Below, in pieces: positions 8,003 to 15,371 of a stretch of 64,000 nt of DNA. The stretch is from Nannocystis sp. RBIL2 (GTDB taxonomy: Bacteria; Myxococcota_A; Polyangia; Nannocystales; Nannocystaceae). The translations under genes were made by a program, and so were the position numbers. The DNA lies in assembly GCF_026626745.1 (NCBI RefSeq), contig NZ_JAPNJW010000001.1, positions 6,046,001-6,110,000 of the forward strand, read 5' to 3'. Each line of letters opens with the position of its first letter. The stretch's first letter is position 1. The notes under the pieces were generated by a model that made no database searches, had not been told where the DNA came from, and saw nothing but the letters and a program-made list of their open reading frames with translations.

Positions 8003-9168
8003 TGCCGGCCATGAACACCCGTCTGAACCCGCCCATGAAGCTGGCGATCCAGAGCCTCCTCGCGCACGGCCCGGTCGACGCGGCGGCGATCGACAAATTC
8101 TTGAAGACGCACTCGTTCCCGCTGATCGAGGGCCGCAACGCGACCTTCGTGTACCGCGGCCCGGGCGACCAGGTGAACCTGCGTCACTGGGTGTTCGGGC
8201 TCGGCTCGTCGCAGCCGTTCACGCGGGTCGGGAACAGCGACTTTTGGTACCACACGCTCGAGCTGCCGCCGCAGTCGCGCGTCGAGTACAAGCTCGAGGT
8301 GATCCTCGGCGGCGTGGGCACGTGGATCCGCGACCCGTTCAACCCCAACCTCGCGCACGACCCGTTCGGCGCCAATTCGGTGGCCCACGGCCAGGGCTAC
8401 AAGACCCCTGGTTGGACGGAACATGACCCCGAGGCCAGGCCCGGGACGATGGTCGAGACCCAGCTCGAGAACACGCCGCTCGGGACCCAGCGCGTCAGCA
8501 TCTACTTGCCGGCCCGCTTCCGCGAGAGCCGGCGCTACCCGCTGCTGATCGTCCACGACGGCGGCGACTACATGCGCTACGCGGCGCTGAAGACGGTGCT
8601 CGACAACCTGATCCACCGCCTCGAGGTCGCGCCGCTGGTGGCCGCGGTGACTCACCCGGGCGACCGGATCGGCGAATACCCCAACAACCCCAGCCACGCC
8701 GCCTTCATCGCCGAGCACCTGCTCCCGTTCATGGAGAGCCGTTACCCGCTGTACGCGGCGCCCGCGGCGCGCTGCTTGATGGGCGCGAGCTTCGGCGGCG
8801 TCGCCTCCCTCTCGACCGCGTGGCGCTATCCGGGCACGTTCGGGCGGCTGCTCCTGCAATCGGGGAGCTTCGCGTTCACCGACATCGGCGAGAGCAAGCG
8901 CGGACCGGTGTTCGCCAGGGTCGTCGAGTTCGTCAACGCCTTCCGCGAGAGCCCGGGCAGGCCGAGCGACAAGGTCTATTTGAGCTGCGGCACCTACGAG
9001 AGCCTGATCTACGAGAATCGGTCGCTGGTGCCGCTCCTCCAATCGACCGGCATGGAGGTCAAGTACGAAGAGGCGCGCGACGGCCACAACTGGGAGAACT
9101 GGCGCGATCGCCTGCGTAGCGGGCTCTCGTGGCTGTTCCCGGGGCCGCTGTGGATGGTTTACGAGTAA
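8002..9168 (+). CDS. Enterochelin esterase-like hydrolase with N-terminal E-set domain
   Basis: The 388-residue product resembles the Fes/IroD group: an N-terminal immunoglobulin-like E-set region (about residues 30-140, with DFWYHTLELPPQSRVEYKLE) and a C-terminal alpha/beta hydrolase. The esterase half shows YPLLIVHDGGDYM, the nucleophile elbow LMGASFGGVAS with Ser near 263 and the late His in RDGHNWENWRD near 360. Such enzymes hydrolyse ester or lactone bonds in siderophores and related compounds. No iron-uptake or nonribosomal peptide genes are nearby, so the substrate is more probably the product of the surrounding ligases; that is inference. No signal peptide is visible, so it should act in the cytosol. 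The start overlaps the preceding stop. Confidence 0.82.
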   Translation: MPAMNTRLNPPMKLAIQSLLAHGPVDAAAIDKFLKTHSFPLIEGRNATFVYRGPGDQVNLRHWVFGLGSSQPFTRVGNSDFWYHTLELPPQSRVEYKLEVILGGVGTWIRDPFNPNLAHDPFGANSVAHGQGYKTPGWTEHDPEARPGTMVETQLENTPLGTQRVSIYLPARFRESRRYPLLIVHDGGDYMRYAALKTVLDNLIHRLEVAPLVAAVTHPGDRIGEYPNNPSHAAFIAEHLLPFMESRYPLYAAPAARCLMGASFGGVASLSTAWRYPGTFGRLLLQSGSFAFTDIGESKRGPVFARVVEFVNAFRESPGRPSDKVYLSCGTYESLIYENRSLVPLLQSTGMEVKYEEARDGHNWENWRDRLRSGLSWLFPGPLWMVYE

Positions 9169-9243
9169 GGAGCGGCGCGGGCGGCGGCCCTTGCAAACTG
9201 GGGCGAATTTGGCAAGAGTCGCGGCTGCCGTAGGAGCCGACAC

Positions 9244-10755
9244 ATGGCCAACATCACCAAGAACATCGGATTGTCTCTCGGGGCCGACCTGTGCTGGCCC
9301 GCTTGCTACGAAGAGATCATCAAGCGTCTCGATTTGAACATCCCCTCCGGCGAGGACGCGATCAAGTTCCACGTCGAGCGCGTCAGCGTCGAGCCGTTCA
9401 ACCTACGCCAGCCCGTCCGTTACGACGTCGTCCTCGACCGCCTGACCCACTGGTTCCACACCAGCCGCGAGTGGATCAAGAAGGCCGTCGTGATGGACGG
9501 CCTCTACGTCCTCAACAATCCGTGGTCGCTCCAGTCGATGGAGAAGCACACGACCTACTCGGCGATGATGGCCCTCGGCATGCCGATCCCCGACACGTGG
9601 ATGGTGCCGCCGCGCGAGGTCTCGCCCGACAACCCCGACATCTATCCGACCCTCGAGCGCTACGGGCGGAAGTTCGAGCTGGCCGAGATCGGCGAGAAGC
9701 TCGGTTACCCGCTGTTCATGAAGCCCTACGACGGCGGCGCGTGGGTCGGGGTCACCAAGATCAACAACACCCAGCAGCTGCTCAAGGCCTACGAGCAGAG
9801 CGGCCGGCGGGTGATGCACCTGCAGCGCGCGGTCGACCCGTTCGACCTGTTCGTGCGCGCGATCGGCATCGGCCCGCAGGTCCACATCGTCCGCTACGAC
9901 CCCGACGCCCCGCTCCACGACCGCTACAAGGTCGACTTCTTCTTCGTCAACGGCGACGAGTGGAGCGTCCTCCAGGACACCTGCCTCACCATCAACGCGT
10001 TCTTCGGCTGGGAGTTCAACTCGTGCGAGTCGCTGCGGAAGGAGGGCACCTTCTACCCGATCGACTTCGCCAACGCGTGCCCCGACTTCCAGGTCACGTC
10101 GCTGCACTTCCACTTCCCCGAGCTGGTCAAGAACATGATCCGCTGGTCGCTGTTCTGCGCGGCCACCGGGCGCAAGAAGGCGCTCAACCTCGACTGGGCG
10201 CCGTTCTTCGAGATCGCCAAGAAGGACCTGCCGTACCGCGAGCGCCTGGCCGGCTACGCCAAGATCGCCCGCGAGCGGATGGAGCACGACCGCTTCCAGG
10301 AGTTCGTCGCCAAGCACCTGTCGCACCTCGACGAGGTCACGTGGGAGTTCTTCGGCACCGACATGGCCAAGGGCTTCGTGCGCCAGAAGGTCGCCGCGCT
10401 GTTCCCCCCCCACGAGGTGGAGGTGTTCACCGACCACTTCTTCGGCCTGATCCAGTTCTGGCGCAAGTGCGAGGCCGACCGCATGAACTCGGTCAAGGAG
10501 CAGGCCGCGGCCGCAGCGGCGGCGGCCGAGGTGGTGACCACGCCCGAGGCCGTCAGCACGCCCGAGGTGGTGACCACGCCCGAGGCCGTCAGCACGCCCG
10601 AGGTCGCGACGCCCGAGCCCGCCAAGCCCGAGCCTGCGATCACGACCGAGAAGGCGCCGGCGGCCGAGGCTGCCGCGCCCGAGCCGGCCGCGTTCGCGCC
10701 GGTCAAGCCGGCCGCCCCGCCGAAGGGCGGCAAGGGCAAGAAGGTCAAGAACTAG
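9244..10755 (+). CDS. Divergent ATP-grasp protein with repetitive acidic/proline tail
   Basis: The 503-residue product belongs to a different ATP-grasp branch from the other three in the cluster. It shows SMEKHTTYSAMMALGMPIPD, the nucleotide-binding KPYDGGAWVGVTKI near residue 161, LQRAVDPFDLFVRAIGIGP, a Tyr/Phe-rich core and NLDWAPFFEIAKKDLPYRER. From about residue 424 the sequence is low-complexity: two perfect copies of a 36-base unit encode VVTTPEAVSTPE, followed by Pro/Ala/Glu repeats and a basic end (KGGKGKKVKN). The tail may be a flexible tether. The start has a good ribosome site (TAGGAG) after a 75-base gap, so an internal promoter is possible. A single GGACATGTCC palindrome follows the stop. 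Confidence 0.78.
   Translation: MANITKNIGLSLGADLCWPACYEEIIKRLDLNIPSGEDAIKFHVERVSVEPFNLRQPVRYDVVLDRLTHWFHTSREWIKKAVVMDGLYVLNNPWSLQSMEKHTTYSAMMALGMPIPDTWMVPPREVSPDNPDIYPTLERYGRKFELAEIGEKLGYPLFMKPYDGGAWVGVTKINNTQQLLKAYEQSGRRVMHLQRAVDPFDLFVRAIGIGPQVHIVRYDPDAPLHDRYKVDFFFVNGDEWSVLQDTCLTINAFFGWEFNSCESLRKEGTFYPIDFANACPDFQVTSLHFHFPELVKNMIRWSLFCAATGRKKALNLDWAPFFEIAKKDLPYRERLAGYAKIARERMEHDRFQEFVAKHLSHLDEVTWEFFGTDMAKGFVRQKVAALFPPHEVEVFTDHFFGLIQFWRKCEADRMNSVKEQAAAAAAAAEVVTTPEAVSTPEVVTTPEAVSTPEVATPEPAKPEPAITTEKAPAAEAAAPEPAAFAPVKPAAPPKGGKGKKVKN
10528..10599 (+). repeat. 36-base tandem repeat inside the ATP-grasp gene
   Basis: Two exact 36-base copies (10528-10563 and 10564-10599) encode a doubled 12-residue unit in the Pro/Glu tail. 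The exact identity points to recent replication slippage. Confidence 0.85.
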
Positions 10756-10762
10756 TCTGTGC

Positions 10763-10780
10763 CGAAGGACATGTCCTCAA
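10763..10780. repeat. Single GGACATGTCC palindrome
   Basis: A perfect decamer at 10767-10776 lies 12 bases after the stop of the ATP-grasp gene, flanked by AA and TC. Degenerate relatives (CTGTCC, GGACCTG) follow at 11594-11640 after the next gene. Confidence 0.7.
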
Positions 10781-10854
10781 GAACCGGTTCGTCCGGCCCC
10801 GCGCGAAGGGGCCGGCGCCGGCCGTCCGGCCCGCCTCGCGGCGCCCCCTCAGCC

Positions 10855-11592
10855 ATGGCCATGGATAAGACGCGCTCGACCTGGTACTCGTCGCGCCTCC
10901 GTCAGGAGGTCTCGTTCGCTCGCTGGGGCAGCTATGGCCGCCCGGTGCTGCTGTTCCCGACGGCCGGGGGCGACTGCGAGGAGTGCGAGCGGATGCTGAT
11001 GATCCGCGCCCTCTCGCCGCTCATCGACGCCGGACGGATCAAGGTCTACTCGCCCGACAGCACGGCGGGGAAGAACTGGATCCGCGACGACCGCTCGCCG
11101 CAGCAGAAGGCGTGGCTGCAGAACCAGTACGACGCGTTCGTCGCCGAGGAGCTGGTGCCGGCGATCCGCACCGACTGCCGCACGCCCGACATCGAGATCA
11201 TCACGGCAGGCGCGTCGATCGGGGCGCTCAACGCGGTGGCCTCGCTGACCCGCCACCCCGACGCGTTCGCGCTGGCGATCGGCATGAGCGGCACCTACAA
11301 CCTGACCGGCTGGATGGACGGCGTGCACACGCTCGACTTCCACTACTTCTCGCCGATCCACTTCATCCCGACGCTGCCCGAAGGCCCGCAGCTGACCCGC
11401 CTGCGCACGCGCCTGGCGATCCTCGCCGTCGGCGAGGGCCGCTGGGACCGCCCCGGCAACTCGTGGGAGATGGCCAGCGTGCTCGGCCGCCGCGGCGTGC
11501 CCAACCGCGTCGACCTGTGGGGCCAGGACCACGACCACGACTGGCCGACCTGGCGCGAGATGCTGCCCAAGTACCTCGCCGAGCACTCCTGA
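10855..11592 (+). CDS. Esterase D-like alpha/beta hydrolase
   Basis: The 245-residue product is a compact alpha/beta hydrolase. It shows the early strand GRPVLLFPTAGGDCEECE, KVYSPDSTAGKNW, the nucleophile elbow TAGASIGALNA with Ser near residue 121, and the terminal His motif GQDHDHDWPTWREMLPKYL near residue 226. This is the pattern of the esterase superfamily that includes enterochelin esterases and esterase D, but without the E-set domain of the neighbour at 8002. It lies between two ATP-grasp genes on the same strand, which suggests it processes the same metabolite. The start may be the ATG at 10855 or the one at 10861; neither has a strong ribosome site. Confidence 0.8.
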   Translation: MAMDKTRSTWYSSRLRQEVSFARWGSYGRPVLLFPTAGGDCEECERMLMIRALSPLIDAGRIKVYSPDSTAGKNWIRDDRSPQQKAWLQNQYDAFVAEELVPAIRTDCRTPDIEIITAGASIGALNAVASLTRHPDAFALAIGMSGTYNLTGWMDGVHTLDFHYFSPIHFIPTLPEGPQLTRLRTRLAILAVGEGRWDRPGNSWEMASVLGRRGVPNRVDLWGQDHDHDWPTWREMLPKYLAEHS

Positions 11593-11647
11593 GGCCCTGT
11601 CCGCAGGTTCCTGTACGAAGGGACCTGCGCGAAGAGACATCCGAATC

Positions 11648-12889
11648 ATGCCCGCCGTCATCTTCATCGCGCCCTTCCACCTCCCGGTGACGATGCGCTT
11701 CGTCTACGCCGTCGCGGCGCTGCCGAACGTGCGCCTGGGGCTGATCTCGCAGGAGCCGATCGAGAAGCTCGCGCCCGACCTGCGGCGCCGGCTGGCGGCC
11801 TACGAGCGGGTCGCCGACGCGCTCGACGTCGATCACCTCGAGGCAGGGGTCAAGGCGGTGGCGAAGCGCCTCGGCGGCGTCGATCGCCTGATCGGCACGC
11901 TCGAGCAGCTGCAGGTCCAGCTCGGCCAGCTGCGCGACCGCCTCGGCATCGAGGGCATGGGCGAGGAGGCGTCGCGTAACTTCCGCGACAAGGCGCGCAT
12001 GAAGGACGTGCTGCAGCGGGCCGGGGTCCCGTGCGCGCGTCACCGCCGGATCACCTCGGCCGGCGAGGGCTGGGCGTTCGCGCTCGACGTCGGCTACCCG
12101 CTGATCTTGAAGCCGCCGGACGCCGCCGCGGCCAAGGGCACCTTCCGCGTCACCGACGCCGAGACGCTGCACCAGGCCCTGTCGGCGCTGCGGCCGTCGC
12201 CCGAGCGCCCGGCGGTGGCCGAGGAGTTCGTCACCGGCCGCGAGCGCTCGTTCGAGACGGTGACGATCCAGGGCAAGCCGGTGTGGTTCTCGTCGACCCT
12301 GTACGACCCGCCGCCGCTGCACGTGCTCGAGAACCCGTGGATCCAGTGGACCGTGCTGATGCCGCGCGAGGAGGAGACCGAGGACACCCGGCTCGCGCGC
12401 CCGCACGCGCTGGCGGCCCTGCAGGCGCTCGGGATGGGCACCGGCCTGTCGCACATGGAGTGGTTCCGCCGTGACCGCCCGGGCGGCCCGCCGGTGGCGA
12501 TCTCCGAGGTCGGCGCGCGCCCGCCGGGGGCGCAGATCGTCAGCCTCAACTCGTACGCCCACGGCGTCGACTTCTACGAGCGCTGGGCCCGGCTGATCGT
12601 GTTCGACCAGTGGGACGCGCCCCCGCGCAAGTTCGCCGCCGGCGTGGCGTTCTTCCGCGGCCAGGGCAAGACCCGCCCGGGCGCCCGCGTGGTCGCGCTG
12701 CACGGCGTGGCCGAGGCCCAGCGCGAGCTCGGCGAGCTGGTGGTCGACGTCAAGCTGCCGCAGATCGGTCAGCCGCGCGCGGAGTCGTACGAGGGCGAGG
12801 GCTACGCGATCCTCCGCCACCCCGACACCGACGTGGTGGCCCGCGCCCTGCGCCGCCTGGTCTCGACGGTGCGCGTCGAGCTCGGCTGA
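11648..12889 (+). CDS. ATP-grasp amide ligase-like protein, paralogue 3
   Basis: The 413-residue product is homologous to the leftward pair at 4528 and 5757. It begins MPAVIFIAPFHLPVTMRFV and shows FRDKARMKDVLQRAGVPCAR near residue 113, LILKPPDAAAAKGTFRV near 155, AEEFVTGRERSFETVTIQG near 195, HMEWFRR near 268 and SEVGARPPGAQIV near 286. All expected ATP-binding and metal-binding residues seem present. It is the last gene of the rightward arm, 55 bases after the esterase. Three related ligases plus one unrelated ligase in a single cluster suggest stepwise addition of different building blocks, as in other multi-ligase pathways; the substrates are not known. Confidence 0.85.
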   Translation: MPAVIFIAPFHLPVTMRFVYAVAALPNVRLGLISQEPIEKLAPDLRRRLAAYERVADALDVDHLEAGVKAVAKRLGGVDRLIGTLEQLQVQLGQLRDRLGIEGMGEEASRNFRDKARMKDVLQRAGVPCARHRRITSAGEGWAFALDVGYPLILKPPDAAAAKGTFRVTDAETLHQALSALRPSPERPAVAEEFVTGRERSFETVTIQGKPVWFSSTLYDPPPLHVLENPWIQWTVLMPREEETEDTRLARPHALAALQALGMGTGLSHMEWFRRDRPGGPPVAISEVGARPPGAQIVSLNSYAHGVDFYERWARLIVFDQWDAPPRKFAAGVAFFRGQGKTRPGARVVALHGVAEAQRELGELVVDVKLPQIGQPRAESYEGEGYAILRHPDTDVVARALRRLVSTVRVELG

Positions 12890-13228
12890 CCCTTCGGGCA
12901 TGCTCTGAAGGGCATGCCCGATGGCACATGCCTCAAAAAGCATGTCCTCGAGGGCATATGCGCTGCGCGGCTACGCGCAGGCGGTGCTGTACGGGCGCGC
13001 AGGCGGCGAGCTCATGCGCGGGCGCGCGAGCGGTCGACTCACGCCGCGTCCACAGGACCGCCGAATCGCGGGAGAGCCGCGTTGCGGGGCACCTGCAGGC
13101 GTTTCCGGACTTGTCCACAGCGCCGCTCCACAGCTTGGCAGCGACCGGCTCGCGGGCTGGCCGGCGATGGCGCTTGACGGCCGCGGCGGCGGAGGCTGTT
13201 AAATGGCCTCTGGAGTCGGAGGCGATCG
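12890..13228. other. Intergenic stretch with palindromic repeats
   Basis: The first 70 bases are an array of the dispersed palindrome (copies with GGCATGCTC, GGCATGCCC and GCATGTCCTC). The rest is GC-rich and shows no supported gene. One DnaA-box-like TTGTCCACA lies at 13111-13119, but it is single. Confidence 0.65.
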
Positions 13229-13582
13229 ATGCGTGCTTACGAGGCCTGGGAGCAGCTGGACTTCGCGACCTTCATGACCCCGGAGACACGGGCGACGACA
13301 CGCCCTGCGCCAGGCGCGACGCTCGAGATGCACGTGTACGGCGACGACTTCGCGCTGGTGCGCGTGCGCGACGGTTTTTATGCCGACGATCGCCGGGTCT
13401 TCTACGTCTCGCGCGGCCGCGTGTACCTGCTCCGCTCGCCGCGGCTGCGCCCCGGCCAGGGTTTTCGCCGGATCACCGCCCTGCCGGCGGCCGCCCAGAG
13501 TGTGGACGAGGCCTGCTTCGACCCCGACGACGCCGGTGATCAGGCGCTGTTCGCCGTGGCCGACTGCATCGACGGGATCTAA
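13229..13582 (+). CDS. Conserved-looking small protein of unknown function
   Basis: The 117-residue frame begins with a good ribosome site (GGAGG about 8 bases before the ATG) and has normal coding character. It is predicted to be soluble, with alternating strands in LEMHVYGDDFALVRVRDGFY and RVFYVSRGRVYLLRSPRLRP. Single Cys residues occur at EACF and ADCI near the C-terminus. I do not recognise a family. It is followed by a rho-independent terminator at 13684, so it is probably transcribed alone. Confidence 0.6.
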   Translation: MRAYEAWEQLDFATFMTPETRATTRPAPGATLEMHVYGDDFALVRVRDGFYADDRRVFYVSRGRVYLLRSPRLRPGQGFRRITALPAAAQSVDEACFDPDDAGDQALFAVADCIDGI

Positions 13583-13683
13583 AAGGCCGCGAGTGCGCGG
13601 GTAGCGAGGGCGCGAGGACGAACCAGTGCGGCAGGGTTGCCGCTCGCGGCGGCCGCTCGCGGCAGGCCTCACGCGAAGTACGC

Positions 13684-13713
13684 GGGGCGCTCGTGATGAG
13701 CGCCCCCTTTTTT
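13684..13713 (+). terminator. Rho-independent terminator after the 13229 gene
   Basis: GGGGCGCTC (13684-13692) pairs perfectly with GAGCGCCCC (13698-13706) and is followed by a run of T (13708-13713). It reads on the plus strand. Confidence 0.85.
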
Positions 13714-13716
13714 AAA

Positions 13717-13893
13717 AAGTTACGCCCCGCTCAGGCTGCCGTGGAAGGCGGTCTGCCAGCGAGGCGGCAAGGTCGACGAGACCTTGCTCGTCACCGTGCG
13801 AAGAAGAAGTTACGCCCCGCTCAGGCTGCCGTTGAAGGCGGTCTGCCAGCGAGGCGGCAGGTCGACGAGACCTTGCTCGTCACCGTGCGAAGA
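13717..13893. repeat. 90-base tandem duplication
   Basis: Two copies, 13717-13806 and 13807-13893, begin AAGTTACGCCCCGCTCAGG and differ by a few changes including a single-base deletion in the second copy. The unit sits between the terminator of the 13229 gene and the 3' end of tmRNA. I see no coding or RNA function. Confidence 0.85.
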
Positions 13894-13897
13894 GGGT

Positions 13898-13925
13898 GGC
13901 CGGACTCTGGTTGCCGAGTCCGGCC
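13898..13925 (-). terminator. Hairpin downstream of tmRNA
   Basis: GGCCGGACTC and GAGTCCGGCC form a perfect 10-base stem with an 8-base loop, 4 bases past the 3' end of tmRNA. There is no strong T run on the minus strand, so a terminator or processing role is inferred from position. Confidence 0.55.
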
Positions 13926-13928
13926 GAG

Positions 13929-14286
13929 TGGAGGCGCCGGGAATTGAACCCGGGTCCGCGAGCCATCCGGTGGGACCACTACGTGCGTAGCCGCTGTATT
14001 TGATTTAGCCCCGGAGCATGCCCACGGCAGGCCCTCTCCGGTGCGATCCCCTCATCTCACGTGTGCGCTCGGGGCGAGGCGCGCACGCCAGCTCCAGTAA
14101 TCACACCCCCGTTCCTATTGGAGCCTCTCGGGCGGGGATGTCGCGGGTTCTTACGCCGCGAGGGCCATCTGGCCGTAGCTGTTGTCGTTGGCAGCTATGA
14201 TTCCCACTCATTTTTACGTGGCTGAGTAGGCAGCCCCGGCACGCGATCCGTCACGTTCAGTACCCCCGTCGAAACCTGACACCCCC
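13929..14286 (-). ncRNA. ssrA: tmRNA (transfer-messenger RNA)
   Basis: tmRNA rescues stalled ribosomes and tags the unfinished protein for degradation. The 5' end GGGGGTG (14286 downward) pairs with CGCCTCC near the 3' end to form the alanine-type acceptor stem, followed by the discriminator A at 13929; CCA is not encoded. The T-arm GGTTCAATTCCC is clear. The reading frame for the tag runs from about 14195 to the TAA at 14151-14153 and encodes ANDNSYGQMALAA, possibly with one extra leading Ala, ending in the usual ALAA degron. Pseudoknot-forming GC-rich segments follow. The length, about 358 bases, is normal. It is divergent from the FHA-GGDEF gene. Confidence 0.96.
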
Positions 14287-14335
14287 GTGAGTGGTTGGAC
14301 CTTCGCCGCAGCGACGGGCGCCGCGGCGAATCACG

Positions 14336-14364
14336 AGTATGAGGCGGCGGACCGGCTCGCGCAA
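14336..14364 (-). promoter_or_regulatory. Candidate sigma-70 promoter of ssrA
   Basis: On the minus strand TTGCGC (14359-14364) and CATACT (14336-14341) are separated by 17 bases. Transcription would start about 40 bases before the mature tmRNA 5' end, as expected for a processed precursor. Confidence 0.5.
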
Positions 14365-14449
14365 GGCCGCGAGCGCGCGCTGCGGGCGCCCCGGCGCTGG
14401 AGGCCCAATTGTTGCCCCGCGGGGGACCCCGGCCCTACGATGCCGGCGA

Positions 14450-15361
14450 GTGGCCGCCGCGCCCGGACGTTTTCAGCCTCCCGACCGCCCCTCCGACAAG
14501 GAGGGACCGCGGAGGGCGTTCGTCGTCGTGCTCGCGGGCGACCGCATGGGCGAGATGTTCGAGCTCGACCCCGCGTACACCACCATCGGCCGCGGGCTGA
14601 CCGCGACGGTGCGGATCAACGACGAGGGAATCTCCCGCACCCACGCGGCCGTATCCGTCGACAAGGGCGTGTACTACCTCTCCGACGCGGGCTCGACCAA
14701 CGGCACGTTCGCCAACGGCGACCGCGTCGACCGCCACCCGCTGCGCGAGGGCGACAAGATCCAGCTCGGGGCCGCCAGCGTGCTCCGCTTCACCTTCCAC
14801 GAGGACACCGACGACGACCAGCAGCGCGAGCTGTACGAGTCGACGCTGCGCGACCGCCTCACCGGCCTGTTCGCCCGCGGGTACTTCCTCAACCGCCTCG
14901 AGAGCGACGTCGCCGTCGCCCTGCGCCACGGCAAGCCGCTGGCGCTGGTCCGCTTCGAGTTCGACCGCTTCGAGGGCGTGCGCGCGGCCGTCGGCGACGC
15001 CGCGGCCGACCATGTCCTCCGGACCATGTGCCTGACGATCGTCGAGAGCACCCGCAGCGACGACCTGCTGGCCCGCCTCGGCGACGAGGACTTCGCGTTC
15101 CTCTGCCGCGACGTCGACGCCATGCGCGCCTCCCGGGCGGCCCGGCGGCTGCGCGAGACGATCGCCGCGCGCGAGCTGCCCGGGGCCGAGTCGTCGCGCC
15201 TGACCCTCTCGCTCGGGGTCGCCGACCTGGCGCTGCTGCACGAGCCGACCGCCGAGGCGCTGATCAAGGCCGCCGAGTCGGCGCTGACGATCGCCCGCCG
15301 CGCCGGTGGCGACCGCGTCGAGATCTACGACCCCGAGAACGAGCCGACCCGGCTGGTCTAA
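14450..15361 (+). CDS. FHA domain - GGDEF-like signalling protein with degenerate active site
   Basis: The protein has an N-terminal FHA domain (about residues 25-110: FVVVLAGDRMGEMFELD, TTIGRG, GISRTHAAV, GSTNGTF) that should bind phosphothreonine, and a C-terminal GGDEF-like domain (about 130-290: DRLTGLFARGYFLNRLE, ALVRFEFDRFEGV, SLGVADL). The catalytic GGDEF loop reads ARLGDEDFAFL, that is GDEDF, so diguanylate cyclase activity is doubtful and the domain may bind nucleotide or act as a scaffold. I chose the GTG at 14450 because upstream in-frame codons overlap the tmRNA promoter; an ATG at 14339 is the alternative. The lipoprotein transglycosylase gene follows after 10 bases. Confidence 0.82.
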   Translation: MAAAPGRFQPPDRPSDKEGPRRAFVVVLAGDRMGEMFELDPAYTTIGRGLTATVRINDEGISRTHAAVSVDKGVYYLSDAGSTNGTFANGDRVDRHPLREGDKIQLGAASVLRFTFHEDTDDDQQRELYESTLRDRLTGLFARGYFLNRLESDVAVALRHGKPLALVRFEFDRFEGVRAAVGDAAADHVLRTMCLTIVESTRSDDLLARLGDEDFAFLCRDVDAMRASRAARRLRETIAARELPGAESSRLTLSLGVADLALLHEPTAEALIKAAESALTIARRAGGDRVEIYDPENEPTRLV

Positions 15362-15371
15362 GGAGCAGGTG

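Larger units (their letters stand above)
13583..13928. other. Non-coding stretch between a small gene and tmRNA
   Basis: This interval holds, in order, a GC-rich segment with the direct repeat GCCGCTCGCGGC, a T-tailed terminator (13684-13713), a 90-base tandem duplication (13717-13893) and the hairpin that probably ends tmRNA (13898-13925). I see no gene in it. Confidence 0.7.

Noticed and set aside
8002..9168. Siderophore utilisation locus based on the Fes-like esterase
   Set aside because: There is no TonB receptor, ABC iron importer, NRPS or Fur-box-like sequence close by. Context favours the ATP-grasp pathway instead.
13111..13119. DnaA-box-like TTGTCCACA, possible replication origin
   Set aside because: Only one good box is present, with no AT-rich unwinding region and no dnaA, dnaN or gyr genes nearby.
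13929..14286. Integrated element with att sites at tmRNA
   Set aside because: No integrase gene and no second copy of the tmRNA 3' end are found in the window.
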